Shown here piece by piece: positions 34,358 through 43,807 of a stretch of DNA of 64,000 nucleotides (its first letter is position 1; every line of letters starts with the position of its first letter). A program made the translations under genes and the position numbers. The notes beneath the pieces were generated by a model. The model made no database searches. It saw only the letters and a list, made by a program, of their open reading frames with translations, and was not told the origin of the DNA. The stretch is from the NCBI GenBank assembly GCA_005784505.1, contig VCAZ01000012.1, forward strand, positions 2,795,011-2,859,010, in the 5' to 3' direction. Source of the stretch: Bagarius yarrelli (Eukaryota; Chordata; Actinopteri; Siluriformes; Sisoridae).

Positions 34358-34528
34358 TATCGCAGCCGGCTTATTTATACCAAAAGTACAGGGCGGTACC
34401 GGCTATGCAAATTTTGCTCGTCCAATTTCATTGGCCTTTCAAATTAGATCAAAGGTATTCGGGCTCCCAAAACGTGACCCCTAGTGTCATCACTCGACAC
34501 AATGTCGGCGTGAGCGACAGAAAGGGAA
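34358..34528. repeat. DIRS terminal repeat
   Basis: 'atcgcagccggcttatttat' to 'ggctatgcaaatt' (34361-34419) matches 31141-31195 in the same direction, with 'ataccaaaagtacagg' in place of 'ataaccggaagtacgg'. The outer part ends 'gcgacagaaagggaa' beside gypsy sequence starting 'cagatattt'. Confidence 0.75.
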
Positions 34529-34533
34529 CAGAT

Positions 34534-35079
34534 ATTTATAGTGACCTCTGGTGGTAATAAAGGCGGTCTTCCATTTGTCCCCCTCACTTGTCCTGATTAA
34601 ATTGTAGGCACTTCGGAAATCCAGTTTGGTGAAAAAACGAGCCTCTCATAGTTGTTCAAGCGCCAATGGTACCAGAGGTGGTCTTCCGTTCATGCCCCTC
34701 TTATCCTGATTAAATTGTAGGCACTTCGGAGATCCAGTTTGGTGAAAAAACAGGCCTCTCTTAGTTCAAGCGCCGACGGTACCAGAGGTAGCGGGTAGCT
34801 GTATTTCACAGTTACTACGTTTCAGCCTCTATAGTCGATGCAAGGACGGAGGCTACCATCCTTTTTCTCGATGAAGAAGAACCCTGCTGCCGCCAGAGAT
34901 GTGGACGGATAAATGAAACCCATTGCTAGTGCCTCATCCATGTAAGTTTCCATGGCCTGAGTCTCTGGCTGTGAAAGAGGGTAGACACGGCTACGAATAC
35001 AGGTATTTGTGAGCAGATCAATGGCACAGTCACCTGGTCTGTGAGGAGGTAGTTCAGAAGCCTTGGTCTTGCTAAACAC
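34534..35079 (-). pseudogene. Gypsy reverse transcriptase fingers (E2)
   Basis: Frame 34822-35079: FSKTKASELPPHRPGDCAID, YPLSQPETQAMETYMDEALA, MGFIYPSTSLAAAGFFFIEK and KDGSLRPCIDYRG are the conserved start of gypsy RT. After a stop the domain continues towards 34540, but a segment encoding the FFTKLDLRSAYNLIRI region occurs twice (34565-34789). The domain stops at the DIRS junction just before the palm. Confidence 0.85.
34565..34789. repeat. Tandem duplication inside the E2 RT
   Basis: Two adjacent copies, 34565-34679 (115 bp) and 34680-34789 (110 bp), both running 'ggtcttcc' to 'ggtaccagaggt'. They differ by several substitutions and short indels, so the event is not recent. Confidence 0.9.
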
Positions 35080-35089
35080 CTCCAGTAAA

Positions 35090-35500
35090 TCACGGTAATG
35101 ATGAGGAACTTTTCTGTAAGGCAGGACTTGGAAGAACAGTGAGTTGTGTGGTTAGACAAGGCAAATTACGTACACGAGGCAGACAATGGTTGTGACAATA
35201 CTGAGACCACTGTGTAATATCCGTGTCTCTCCAGAAGATCACAGGGTTATGCTTCTGAAGCCAGGGGCATCCTAGAATGATGGGGTTTTTAGGGGTAGGT
35301 ATGAGATAGAATGAGATTTGTTCCTGATGCAAACTCCCCAATTGTAGCGTTATCTGATCAGTGCGTTGCGTGATACCAGAACCAATGGGCTGCCAATCAA
35401 TGGTTGAAATATATAAGGAAAGATCACAAGGGACAGTGCGCAGTTTTACATGGTCAGCCACTTAAGATTTAAGCCGGCTCCTGAGTCTACTAGTGCTGAA
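35090..35500 (-). pseudogene. Gypsy aspartic protease (E2)
   Basis: The active-site motif is VDSGAG (DSGA at 35476-35487), in a frame separated by a stop from 35090-35461. The latter continues with the flap and body (QPIGSGITQRT, FYLIPTPKNPIILGCPWLQ, HNPVIFW). NPIILG is the hydrophobic second conserved motif. In the family it processes the Gag-Pol polyprotein. Confidence 0.8.
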
Positions 35501-35599
35501 AATACACAGGGTAGGGAATCAGCATAGACATATGTGGGCACAGTAAGACACATGGCTGAAGAGAGAGTACAAACTGGGAGACTTACTTTGGCAGTATGA

Positions 35600-36030
35600 G
35601 ACGGCTTGGCCGAACATGCAGTGCAGAAATGGTTGGCACCTCCACAATAGAAGCATAGCTTAGCATGCAGACGATGCTCCCAGCTGCATAGGTTCTGCTC
35701 CCATACTGGAGGTTGTCTCTGCAGTGTTCAATGAGGTACATGCACTATTTAGAGCTACCTGGGGACTGTTACGTAGAAGATTATCGAGTCTCACAGCCAT
35801 AGAAACATAATGCGAGAGGGTACCTGTGTCATCGCGACAAATAAGCTCTGCCTGCGTCTTAAGAGCCACCTTATTCCATCCACTCATTCCATCCACTTCT
35901 TACTTTACTTTCCGAGTCTGACACTGGCGAATAGAATCTCTACAACGCGCTGGAGTGTCGTCAAACTTATCCGAAAGAGAAAACAATGAATACGTGGCTC
36001 CTGAGCGCGTTGGAGGCGGATGCTCGTAAT
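35600..36030 (-). pseudogene. Gypsy gag, shortened (E2)
   Basis: Readable parts: RCRDSIRQCQ near 35915-35950, then a deletion, then frame 35660-35896 with AELICRDDTGTLSHYVSMAV and RLDNLLRN. A CX2CX4HX4C zinc knuckle (CFYCGGANHFCTAC, 35614-35655) follows in another frame. Gag makes the particle and binds RNA. A normal gag of this group is about twice this long. Confidence 0.8.
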
Positions 36031-36037
36031 CAGAAAA

Positions 36038-36216
36038 TGGGCAAGAATCATAACCATGCTTAGTAAGTAGCTAGAGCAAACAATAATTCGCAACATGGTT
36101 AGCAAAGAGGCTAGCTTATATACACATGATAAAGAAAGTGACACCGGAAGTACTAGGAGAAGAACTAGTACTACGGTGACAGTGCCCTCTGGCGGTTGGG
36201 AGTCAGAGTCCCCACA
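36038..36216 (-). repeat. 5' LTR of E2
   Basis: Matches the left LTR with scattered differences (ends 'cggttgggagtcagagtccccaca'). It keeps TATATAAGC (complement of 36114-36121) and a mutated start block TTGCGAATTATTG where the other LTRs have CGAAGTATTG. The inner boundary near 36038 is uncertain because the sequence there is diverged. Confidence 0.75.
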
Positions 36217-38277
36217 CCAAATAGTTTTTGAGAAAGCACTTTTTAAAATACTTTCTTTACACCAGTACTTTTACTTAATTTTACATAATTGAATACAATT
36301 TCGGCAACCAACTAAAATGGCAAGAGATAACCGGAGAGCCATACAAAATTAATACTCAAACTGTGTCTATAAAAAAGGTATCAGTGCATCCCTGCCATTT
36401 TACAATTGAGGAAGACATACAGAAGAAAATCAATACATTTCAATTCAAGACTTCTGCAAAAAATACATACACATATTAGCGCAAATCAGTGCAAAATCTG
36501 TTCTTAGCAATAACACCTGGCATTTATAAAGACGGTTCAATGTGAGAAGCCTGTATCTTGCTAATGAGCACTGGTTGTGTGTTTTTATCCTCCCTGTTTT
36601 ATTGTTTCTCCTTTGAGTTGACGTTCTATGATTATTGATGATTTTCCAGCACGCTGTGTTTCCTGGCCATTGACCAGAGAACACATCTTGTTTAGTGCTG
36701 ATAAATGAAAGCATCAAAAGACCAACTGTTGTTTTTACAGATAGCTTCTGATTAAGATGCTCTGTTTTGATAAATAGGATTGCTTTCCTGAAATAAATGA
36801 CAAATAAAATAAAAATAATGAAGAAACGCAAAAATAATAAAATAAAAAATAAACACTGAAAAAAAGTATCTCTGAGTTTTTCCTCAAAGTTCCCTATTTT
36901 CAAAGTTTAGTTCTGATTCACTTCTTTGAGTTTTGTACAGAGGCTAGCTTAAAGCTAGCTAGCCAACATAGATGAAAGTTGAAATTTGTTAGGTTTCACA
37001 AGACACAAAATAAACAGAGGAATGTGAGATCTAACGTAATCTGGTGGCATTTTCATCATAGAGCTCAGTCAATGAGCAGGCCGGGTCTAATGTATGCTTA
37101 TGCGTTGTTCACATTTTATTCTACTATGGAAACAGAAACAGAAATAGGTAAAATAATAAGAATTCAAATACCTCAAAAACAGAGTTACTAAATAACTCTT
37201 ACTCAGCACTTACTCACTTACCTAGTAATGAGCACTATACGCACACCGTTACTTTCTGGTCTTGTACAGAGTAACTTTTGCTAGACTCCCTATGTTCTCT
37301 AACTTTACCATGTTGTTTAGTTACCTTTTTCCCTCCTTCCAAAGTCATTTCTCCGTCAGATTTCCAGTTCATCATTCTCTACCCATTTACCTCCTGTACT
37401 TTCTTTATCTACAGTCATTTAATTACTGCACTCTTGTGCATTAAACTGATCTGTGTTTCAGTCTAGTATAATTTTACACTAAACGTAATTTCAAAATAAA
37501 TATTGTACATCTAAAAACACTTTTTTTTTTTATCCTTAGGTTCTCTGTGCCGTGTGCTTAGAATGTGATGCTGCATCTTTGTGCCAGTACTTTATTTGAG
37601 TTAAAACAAATACATTAATTCAAATACAGTACTGAAACAAGACAAGGCTCGAAGCATGGGCAGGGGTGGGCTGAGCCCACCCAAATGTCTGTCCTGTCCA
37701 CCTAATCAAAATTTGGTACAGACAGCGGTATACATATCTATCTATCTATCTATCTATCTACACATCAACTAGTTCCACTGATTTAAAAAAATTAATACTC
37801 AATTTCTCTCTTTAAAATATTACTTGAATATTTCATTTATAGTTGGCCTAAACTTCACTGCAACTTCAAAAAGATTATAATATTGCCTGAATTTGTGCCC
37901 ATTAGTCCAGCAATTAGCCGTTCAAATGTTGAAATTAACCTTTCGTTTAACATTTTAAAAATATATTTTTTCTTTCCCACTGGGCTCATGGGGATATTAA
38001 AGTGTCATCAGATACACACTTCAGAATCCAGGTGAAAGTACTAGTACTAGGCCATACAAGTATTTTTGGCATACTTTTTATTTTATCAACAAAAAACAAT
38101 GAATCCAGATGTACTGTCCACCTCACTTACTGTTCATCACAATCTATATAGTATACAGATACTGAGTGCAGGATTGTCCTGTCTCCCACTGGGTATTGGC
38201 ATTGTTTTTTCCCCGTGATGTTCTTTGTTTGTGATTATTTTTATCGTTTTTAGCTTTGTATTTAAACCACTGTATTT
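36217..38277. other. No gene recognised
   Basis: AT-rich DNA between E2 and E3. The 152-codon minus frame at 36445-36903 has a hydrophobic start but no recognisable domain or splice context. A CTAT microsatellite lies at 37736-37759. Confidence 0.5.
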
Positions 38278-38282
38278 TCTTG

Positions 38283-38570
38283 TGTGAGGATAAGGAGAAG
38301 ACGAATCCATTTCGCAGAATGTAGCTTTATTGAATAGAGTGGGATAATCCAGAAAAGTAGTCAATACACAAGCAGAGTTCGGTACACAGAAGTCAGAATT
38401 AACTCAGGGGAAAACTTAGAACCAAAAGCCGAGCAGAGATCAAAAACCACGTGCTAAACAAACAGTGAGCTTAAGTACACATTAAAACTGGAAGTGGGGC
38501 GGAAGCAAAACACAGAACCTAGATTTCAGGAGATGGTGCCCTCTGGTGGTGGGAGGGAGGAATCGTTACA
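38283..38570 (-). repeat. 3' LTR of E3
   Basis: 288 bp; starts TGTAACGATTCC and ends ATCCTCACA on its own strand. It lacks a ~60-bp part present in the right LTR, including the CGAAGTATTG block. Confidence 0.9.
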
Positions 38571-38800
38571 GTACCTCTCCCTCTAGGAATACCTCCAGGC
38601 ATTCTCTTAGGATGTGAAATTCCTGAGTGAGAGCTGGGTCCAGGATGTTGCAAGCTCTGACCCAAGACCTCTCTTCAGGGCCATACCCCTCCCAGTCCAA
38701 GAAACCACCTCTCCTCCTGGAGTCAAGAATTTCGTGAACAAAATTTGCAGGTGTTCCCTCAATTTCAATGGGGGCTGGTGGTTCAGGTGTCACAGGTTCA
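38571..38800 (-). pseudogene. Chromodomain (E3)
   Basis: Within frame 38566-38928: PAPIEIEGTPANFVHEILDS, RRRGGFLDWEGYGPEERSW and VRACNILDPALTQEFH. Compared with E1, the LEYLV strand between RRRGG and the WEGYGPEERSW core is missing. In chromoviruses this domain tethers integrase to marked histones. Confidence 0.85.
38574..38584 (-). other. Polypurine tract of E3
   Basis: AGAGGGAGAGG on the minus strand, followed by TAC and then the LTR start TGTAACG. In the family this primes plus-strand DNA synthesis. Confidence 0.8.
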
Positions 38801-38824
38801 TTGCTGGTGTTGGGGTGGAACGGC

Positions 38825-39590
38825 TTAGGATGGTGACATGAAACGAGGGTGAGATACGATATGATGTGGAAGCTCCAGTCTGTATGCCACTGGGTTAATC
38901 TGCAGACTAATTTTGAAGGGACCCACAAACTTCGGGCATAACTTTTTACTGGGAAACCGCAAACGTAGGTCTCGAATGGACAGCCAGACCTGTTGTCCTG
39001 GTTGGTAGTTTAAGTGTGGCCGCCATCTTCGATTGGCGCTGTGAACATACTGCATGTTGCAGGCGGACGTGAGCAGTCTCCCAGACTTGGGAACTGCGCC
39101 GGCACTCAGGAGGGTTCACCTGACCATGGCAACATGGGTGGTTGGTAGCCAAGGACGCATTGAAACGGGGTGAGCCCGGTAAAGGAGTGGGTAAGCGAAT
39201 TATTCATGCATATTCAGCCCAGGGGAGGAATTCATTCCATCGGGTTTGTTCTCTGGCGCAGTAGGACCTGAGATAGCGTACGAGTTCCTGGTTTAGCCTC
39301 TCAGCTTTCTCATTGGATTGAGGGTGGTAACCAGAAGTAAGGCTGACATTGATTTCCAACCGCTTGCAAAACTCTGCCCACAACGTAAATGTAAACTGGG
39401 GACCTTGATCAGAGACGATGTCCTCGGGAATCCGAAAAGTACGAAACACATGACGGAACAGGGTAGTGGCGGTTTCCATAGCAGAGGGGAGGCTCTTGAG
39501 GGGTACAGGCTTTGGAAAACCTATCGATAATGATTAGTATTTGTAGCCATTCAAACAGGGCAGATCAGTCATAAAATCCACAGAAATATG
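38825..39590 (-). pseudogene. Integrase (E3)
   Basis: Core pieces: VDFMTDLP with the first aspartate (39570-39581), a frameshifted stretch, then frame 39204-39479 with EDIVSDQGPQFTF (second aspartate), NVSLTSGYHPQSNEKAER (catalytic glutamate) and LNQELVRYLRSYC. Frame 38825-39055 gives the C-terminal domain (PHLNYQPGQQVWLSIRDLRL, KLCPKFVGPFKI). All three catalytic positions are visible but lie in different frames. A 17-bp tandem repeat ('gcgactacgg...') occurs near 39589-39622. Confidence 0.85.
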
Positions 39591-39639
39591 CGACTACGGT
39601 CTTTGTGCGACTACGGACTTTGTGGGTTTCAGGAGACCC

Positions 39640-40047
39640 TCAGGCAAGTGACGTCGAGTTTTGGATTGAGCACAGATATTGCATACCGTTACAAAGTTCA
39701 TAATATCTGACCGACAATCAGGCCGCCAGTAAGCATTTTCGACAAGCTTGTGGTTCATTTATTCCAGGATGACTGGAGCTTAGGGATGTGTGGACCCACG
39801 ACATCACTCTAACACACAAAGAGCGAGGCACAGAGTTGGGGTGGGAGAACAGTATCAGGAAAGGTAGCAGGAATTGGAGGGTCATGTCTACGAGACAAAG
39901 CGTCGACCTTACTATTCTTGGTTCCCGGCCATTATTGTAAACCGTAAACTGTAAACTTGTAAAGAACAAGGTCCAACGCGCCTGGCGTGAATTTAGACGT
40001 TTAGCCTTTTGGAGGTACTCCAGGTGCTTGTGATCAGTAACCACCAC
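39640..40047 (-). pseudogene. RNase H end and integrase zinc region (E3)
   Basis: Frame 39718-40047: FVVVTDHKHLEYLQKAKRLN, SRQARWTLFFTSLQFTV, then a shifted linker and SWVHTSLSSSHPG, a decayed first half of the HHCC finger. The N-terminal RNase H strands with the first aspartate were deleted at the join with RT near 40045. Confidence 0.8.
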
Positions 40048-40870
40048 AAACGGATTGGTGGGTAGTAGGCTTACCTCTTAAAAGAGACATTAAGGGACCA
40101 GCTGTCTGGCTAAAGTTCGGGATAAACCGACGATAAAAGTTGGCAAACCCCAGTAAACGTTGCAACTCCTTTACAGTCTTTGGTTGAGGCCATTCCGGTA
40201 CAGCTGCCACCTTGGACTGATCCATGAACACCCCCACGGCGCTGATGTGGTGGCCCAGAAACTGCATTTCATCTTGGTGAAACTTGCACTTCTCTGCCTT
40301 GACATACAGCTGGTGTTTCAGTAAGCGACTCAGGACAGTGCATACATGTCTTACATGCTGGAAGAAGGTGCAAGAGTAGATCAGTATATCGTCTATGTAT
40401 GCTATGACATACACATTCAGAAGGTCCCGGAAAAGGTTGTTGATGGATGATTGGAATACTGCTGGAGCAATTGCAAGCAGTATGGCATAACCTGGTACTC
40501 ATAGTGACCTCGGGTTGTGATGAATGCTGTCTTTTACTCGTCACCCTCTGATATGCGAATCAAATTGTAAGCAGTCCTCAGGTCCAGCTTGGTAAAGAAA
40601 CGAGCCTCTCGTAGACTGCCATTCTTCTTCTCTACGAAGAAGAAACCTAATGCTACAGGAGAGGTGGATGGACGTATGAAACCAGAGGCTAGAGCTTCAT
40701 CAATCTAGGTCTCCATGGCCAGGGTTTCAGGCTGTGACAGAGGATATACATGGCTGCATAGGGGGGGATTGACTTTGAGAGGAGTTCAATGGAACAATCC
40801 TCTGCACGATGTGGTGGTAAAGTGGATGCCTTGACTTTACTGAAGACCTACAGAAGATCATAATACTTAC
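40034..40870 (-). pseudogene. Reverse transcriptase (E3)
   Basis: Frame 40034-40414 carries the intact catalytic YIDD (40388-40399), then VKAEKCKFHQDEMQFLGHHI, WPQPKTVKELQRLLGFANFY and RRFIPNFS, covering palm, thumb and connection. Upstream fingers motifs from 40870 to 40420 are spread over two or three frames with stops. In the family this copies the element RNA to cDNA. Confidence 0.85.
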
Positions 40871-41292
40871 ATGGAACGTTCGGAGAGATAAAGCCACAGC
40901 CCCTTTTTGTAAAGTGGTGAGACATGAAGTGGTGAGAGGAGATGTGGGCTGGAGACAGTTCCTGAGGCAGGCATCAACGTATAATGTCCTTTCTCCACCC
41001 AAGAAATCATGGGATCGTCTGCTTGTAACCAGAGGAGACCCAGGATGATGGGATTATTGGGAGATGAGATAACATGAAAGTGGATGTTCTCCTGATGGAA
41101 TTTCTCCACCCTCAGAGTGAATAGGCTCATACGATGGGTGATATCAGAACCAATGTGACGACCGTCAACAGCTGTGATGAGGAGAGGTGGTGTGCATGCT
41201 ACGGTGGGCATTTTTAACTTCTTAACCACTTGAACAACTTTGAGGTTAAGCGCTGCCCCTGAATCCACTAGCGCTGGAAACGAATGAAACAC
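40867..41292 (-). pseudogene. Aspartic protease (E3)
   Basis: A 141-codon frame: FPALVDSGAALNLKVV with active-site DSGA (41254-41265), then VDGRHIGSDITHRMSL, FHVISSPNNPIILGLLWLQ and DDPMISWVEKGH. The frame is open from the active site to the RT linker, but the protein has no start of its own; it would be made as part of Gag-Pol. Confidence 0.85.
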
Positions 41293-41339
41293 AGAGTCAA
41301 AACAGAGGCACGACTACACTGGCAAGACTACACTGTTAG

Positions 41340-41640
41340 AAGAGGTAAGAGAGTATATGAGAAAGCTTACTTAGGTTGAGTGACGAGAAGTAAGGCCCCT
41401 GCAATATAAACACAATCTGCCCTGTAATTTCCGTTGACGTTCCCTAGGTGACAACTTGGGTCATTCTCTTCTGTATAGACACTTCGGCTGGACTGTGCTG
41501 CGCCATGGCTACATACTAAGAAAAGGACCCCGAATCCTCTCTACACACTAGTTCAGACTGTAAACGAGGGTGTAAACCATCCTTAAACATTGATTTCATT
41601 AAAACTTCATTCCACCCAGAAAGCCTGTAGTGCATGTGCG
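41340..41640 (-). pseudogene. Gag remnant with zinc knuckle (E3)
   Basis: Only ~300 bp: MFKDGLHPRLQSELVC and REDSGSFS, a stop, YVAMA, and RLCLYCRGL (41401-41412 encodes CLYC), the first half of a zinc knuckle whose final cysteine is lost. The N-terminal half of gag is deleted, as in E2. Confidence 0.7.
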
Positions 41641-41674
41641 TGGTAATCCACTGTCGCCTGGAGGCGAGTAACGC

Positions 41675-41685
41675 GGCGAAGTATT
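41675..41685 (-). other. Primer-binding site of E3 (self-primer complement)
   Basis: AATACTTCGCC on the minus strand, one base after the 5' LTR end. It is a perfect 11-nt complement of GGCGAAGTATT inside the same LTR (41900-41910, minus strand). No tRNA-type TGG start is present. This is the layout of Tf1-type self-priming. Confidence 0.75.
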
Positions 41686-41686
41686 T

Positions 41687-42033
41687 TGTGAGGATGAGGG
41701 CAAAGACGAATCAGAATGTAGCTTTACTGAACCAGTGGGATAATCAAAAGAGTAGTCAATACACAAGCAGAGTTCGGTACATGGAAGTCAGAAATAAAAC
41801 AAGCAAACAAATCCAAAATTAGGCAAAAACTCAAAACCAAAAACCGAACAGATCAAAAACTGGGAAGACAGGCAAATAAGAATAATGAGCAATACAATCA
41901 ATACTTCGCCACATGCTAAACAAACAGTGAAGCTTAAGTACACGTCAAAATCGGAAGTGGGGCGGAAGCAAAACGCAAAACCTAGAATTCAGGAGATGGT
42001 GCCCTCTGGTGCTGGGAGGGAGGAATCGTTACA
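41687..42033 (-). repeat. 5' LTR of E3
   Basis: 347 bp with TGTAACG...CCTCACA ends. It contains a TACTTAAGC element near 41935 (minus) about 30 bp before GGCGAAGTATT (41910-41900), the predicted RNA 5' end. Confidence 0.9.
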
Positions 42034-42038
42034 TCTTG

Positions 42039-42744
42039 CTTTTGTTGCTGTATATAGTATATCAATCTAATGTTTATATCTTTATGGTTTGGAATAGTCT
42101 AGCCCATGCGTGTTTTTTTACTTTGTTTTGTAGCCTGGATTTATTGTTTTTAATAAAAATAAACCTGCAATTACTGCTTAAATCTTCAATTTATGCCACT
42201 GTTGCTTTTAGGTCGCTCATTAGGAATAAAAAAAGGTTTTTTTTTGTTGAAAGCATTCTAAAAAAATTAAATTGAATTGAATTAAACAAAATTAAATAGG
42301 CAGCTTAAATCAGAAAAACCTATTCTGGAATGGTGGGACAAGTTGAGCATATGGATATGAGGAAGCATGGTGCTATGCAAAAACTTTGGTAGGTTTAAAA
42401 CAACTTACACAGCTGCATTTTAAATCATCTGCCGAGGACAAATTGCGTTTAGAGGTAGACCTACCAATTGCAATAGTCTAGTTTAGAAATTACAAGAGAC
42501 TGCACAAGCAACTTAGTGGCCTGCGTAAATAAGAAAGGTCAAATTCTCCTGATGTTATGGAGGATAAACCTGCAGGAAATGTATGTTATACATTTTCTGT
42601 ATAATTAGCACCTTTTTTAAATTCTGGTTTCTCTGTAGGCCTGTCATATTTCTGTTGATTTTTTTGTATTCAGTGTGTACACTGTACACAGCAAAAGACT
42701 TAACGTGCATCCATTGCTTCTGACATTTTCACTTTACATAAAAA
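42039..42744. other. No gene; possible old dispersed repeat at 42400-42600
   Basis: AT-rich. The stretch 'ctgcattttaaatcatctgc' to 'ggataaacctgcagg' (42411-42575) reads like a dispersed repeat I have seen in fish DNA, class unknown. No ORF support. Confidence 0.35.
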
Positions 42745-43340
42745 AGTTTTGGGGACACCTAACTGTCACATTCATATGTGTTGCTAGAACACTGTGTTCC
42801 AGTTTTAATCTTACTCTTTGACTTCTACACTTCTGGAAATGCTTTACTCTACATTTTAGAGCATGGTGGTGTGGATTTATTTATTAAAAATGATTAGTGA
42901 ACTCAGGCACTATTAATAGCTGAGTAAATCTCAGTTTTAGTATGTGTTCCAGTTCATTCCAAAGGTGTTCTGTGCTGTAAATGGAAAGGGTTCTCGAGTT
43001 GTTACACTTTAATCATAACACCTCGTGCCTTTGTGAAGCTTGTCATGCGGGAACAGGGTCTGTATCTCTTATTGTTGTAATATACAAAGACATTCCAAAC
43101 AACTTGAATGGTTGACAATGTAAGATTTTCAGCAGTGCAATCAGCAAAGAACTGCCAGAAACTTGTGGGATCCAAGTACAGTACACCTATCTGCTAGGCA
43201 GAGATGTCTGACCAGAAGTGTTTAAGTTTTAAAGAATTGTGGCCAAAATCATAATTCTGATGTAAAAACAAAGTCTGATTATGCACGAAAACAGCAATAG
43301 TAGTGCTGAATAATGGTGCCAGGTGCCCTGGACCTTAATA
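42745..43340 (-). mobile_element. Tc1-like DNA transposon remnant (different family)
   Basis: 'aaaaaagttttggggacacc' near the left end matches the 'gaccaaaagt-tggacacct' terminus of a common fish Tc1-type element. It is followed by 'tctggaaatgctttactct' and 'agttcattccaaaggtgttc' (transposase C-terminal coding strand read backwards) and 'gtcatgcgggaacagg'. Heavily decayed, right end lost. A terminus-like scrap, 'tatatacactgtttttggacacctt', also occurs at 46005. Confidence 0.65.
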
Positions 43341-43479
43341 TGTTGGATTGAGTATGTTTAATTCAAGATTAAGTTTGTAATTCTGCAAAAGGTATTGGAG
43401 ATTTGGTCAGTAATATAGTGTCTGTCAATGCTATGAAACATAGCCAAACATTAAGCAATTGCAATGTGCTATTTAACTG

Positions 43480-43807
43480 AGGCAAGACTGATTGAACTCA
43501 AGTGCAGTTTATTTAAAATGTGAACTATTTACAAAAACACCAGACAAACAAACATAAACTATACTAAATTTAACTTGACTAATCAGGAACAGGAACAAGA
43601 ACAGGAACATTAGCATAACATGAACTCACCACAGTTGTACAGAAAACAATCATCCACCAACAGACAAGGATACACAGGAGTATATATACACACAGAACAC
43701 ATTAACTAAACAAGACACACCTAAACACAATTACAAACACAGGACTAAACAACCAATGAAAACAAGACACAAGGACAAAGGGAATCATATGACAGGAGGA
43801 GACAACA
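43480..43807 (-). repeat. Probable solo LTR
   Basis: On the minus strand it begins near TGTTGTCTCC. It has a GTATATATAC TATA box (complement of 43682-43691) and AAATAAAC (complement of 43507-43514) as a polyadenylation signal, with T/G-rich sequence between. That is typical of a fish LTR, but no second LTR or internal ORF is near. The ends are not certain. Confidence 0.5.

Larger units (their letters stand above)
31471..34528 (-). mobile_element. DIRS-like retrotransposon copy 2, inside E2
   Basis: Minus-strand element. From the right: terminal repeat (34358-34528), gag-like ORF pieces (34062-33530), RT tail and RNase H (33513-32778), tyrosine recombinase (32713-31450). Its other end is the inverted piece at 31138-31220. 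The RT fingers/palm are deleted between gag and the RT tail near 33520. The gypsy sequence on both sides meets without a target duplication, as expected for recombinase-mediated insertion from a circle. Confidence 0.85.
29611..36216 (-). mobile_element. Ty3/gypsy chromodomain retrotransposon E2, interrupted
   Basis: Minus-strand element with an LTR at each end (29611-29775 and about 36038-36216). Reading from the right: gag with a zinc knuckle, protease, RT fingers, [DIRS insertion 31138-34528], RT connection, RNase H pieces, integrase C-half, chromodomain, 3' LTR. Internal deletions have removed parts of gag, RNase H and the integrase core. The base run after the right LTR (CCAAA, 36217-36221) resembles CCAAAA left of the left LTR (29605-29610), a possible but inexact target duplication. 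Confidence 0.85.
38278..42038 (-). mobile_element. Ty3/gypsy chromodomain retrotransposon E3, complete insertion
   Basis: The best-preserved element: 5-bp target duplication TCTTG (38278-38282 and 42034-42038), both LTRs with TG...CA ends, a primer site, a polypurine tract and the order gag-PR-RT-RH-IN-chromodomain on the minus strand. Internal deletions remove most of gag, the middle of RNase H, parts of integrase and one strand of the chromodomain, and several frameshifts occur. It belongs to the Tf1/sushi group by chromodomain and self-priming layout. Confidence 0.9.

Noticed and set aside
36038..36050. Self-primer complement next to the E2 5' LTR like that in E3
   Set aside because: 'gggcaagaatcat' only loosely resembles the expected complement; the region is too diverged to claim.
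36445..36903. 152-codon minus-strand ORF with a hydrophobic N-terminus
   Set aside because: No domain or codon bias, AT-rich composition, and the start lies in A/T runs; open probably by chance, perhaps in conserved non-coding DNA.
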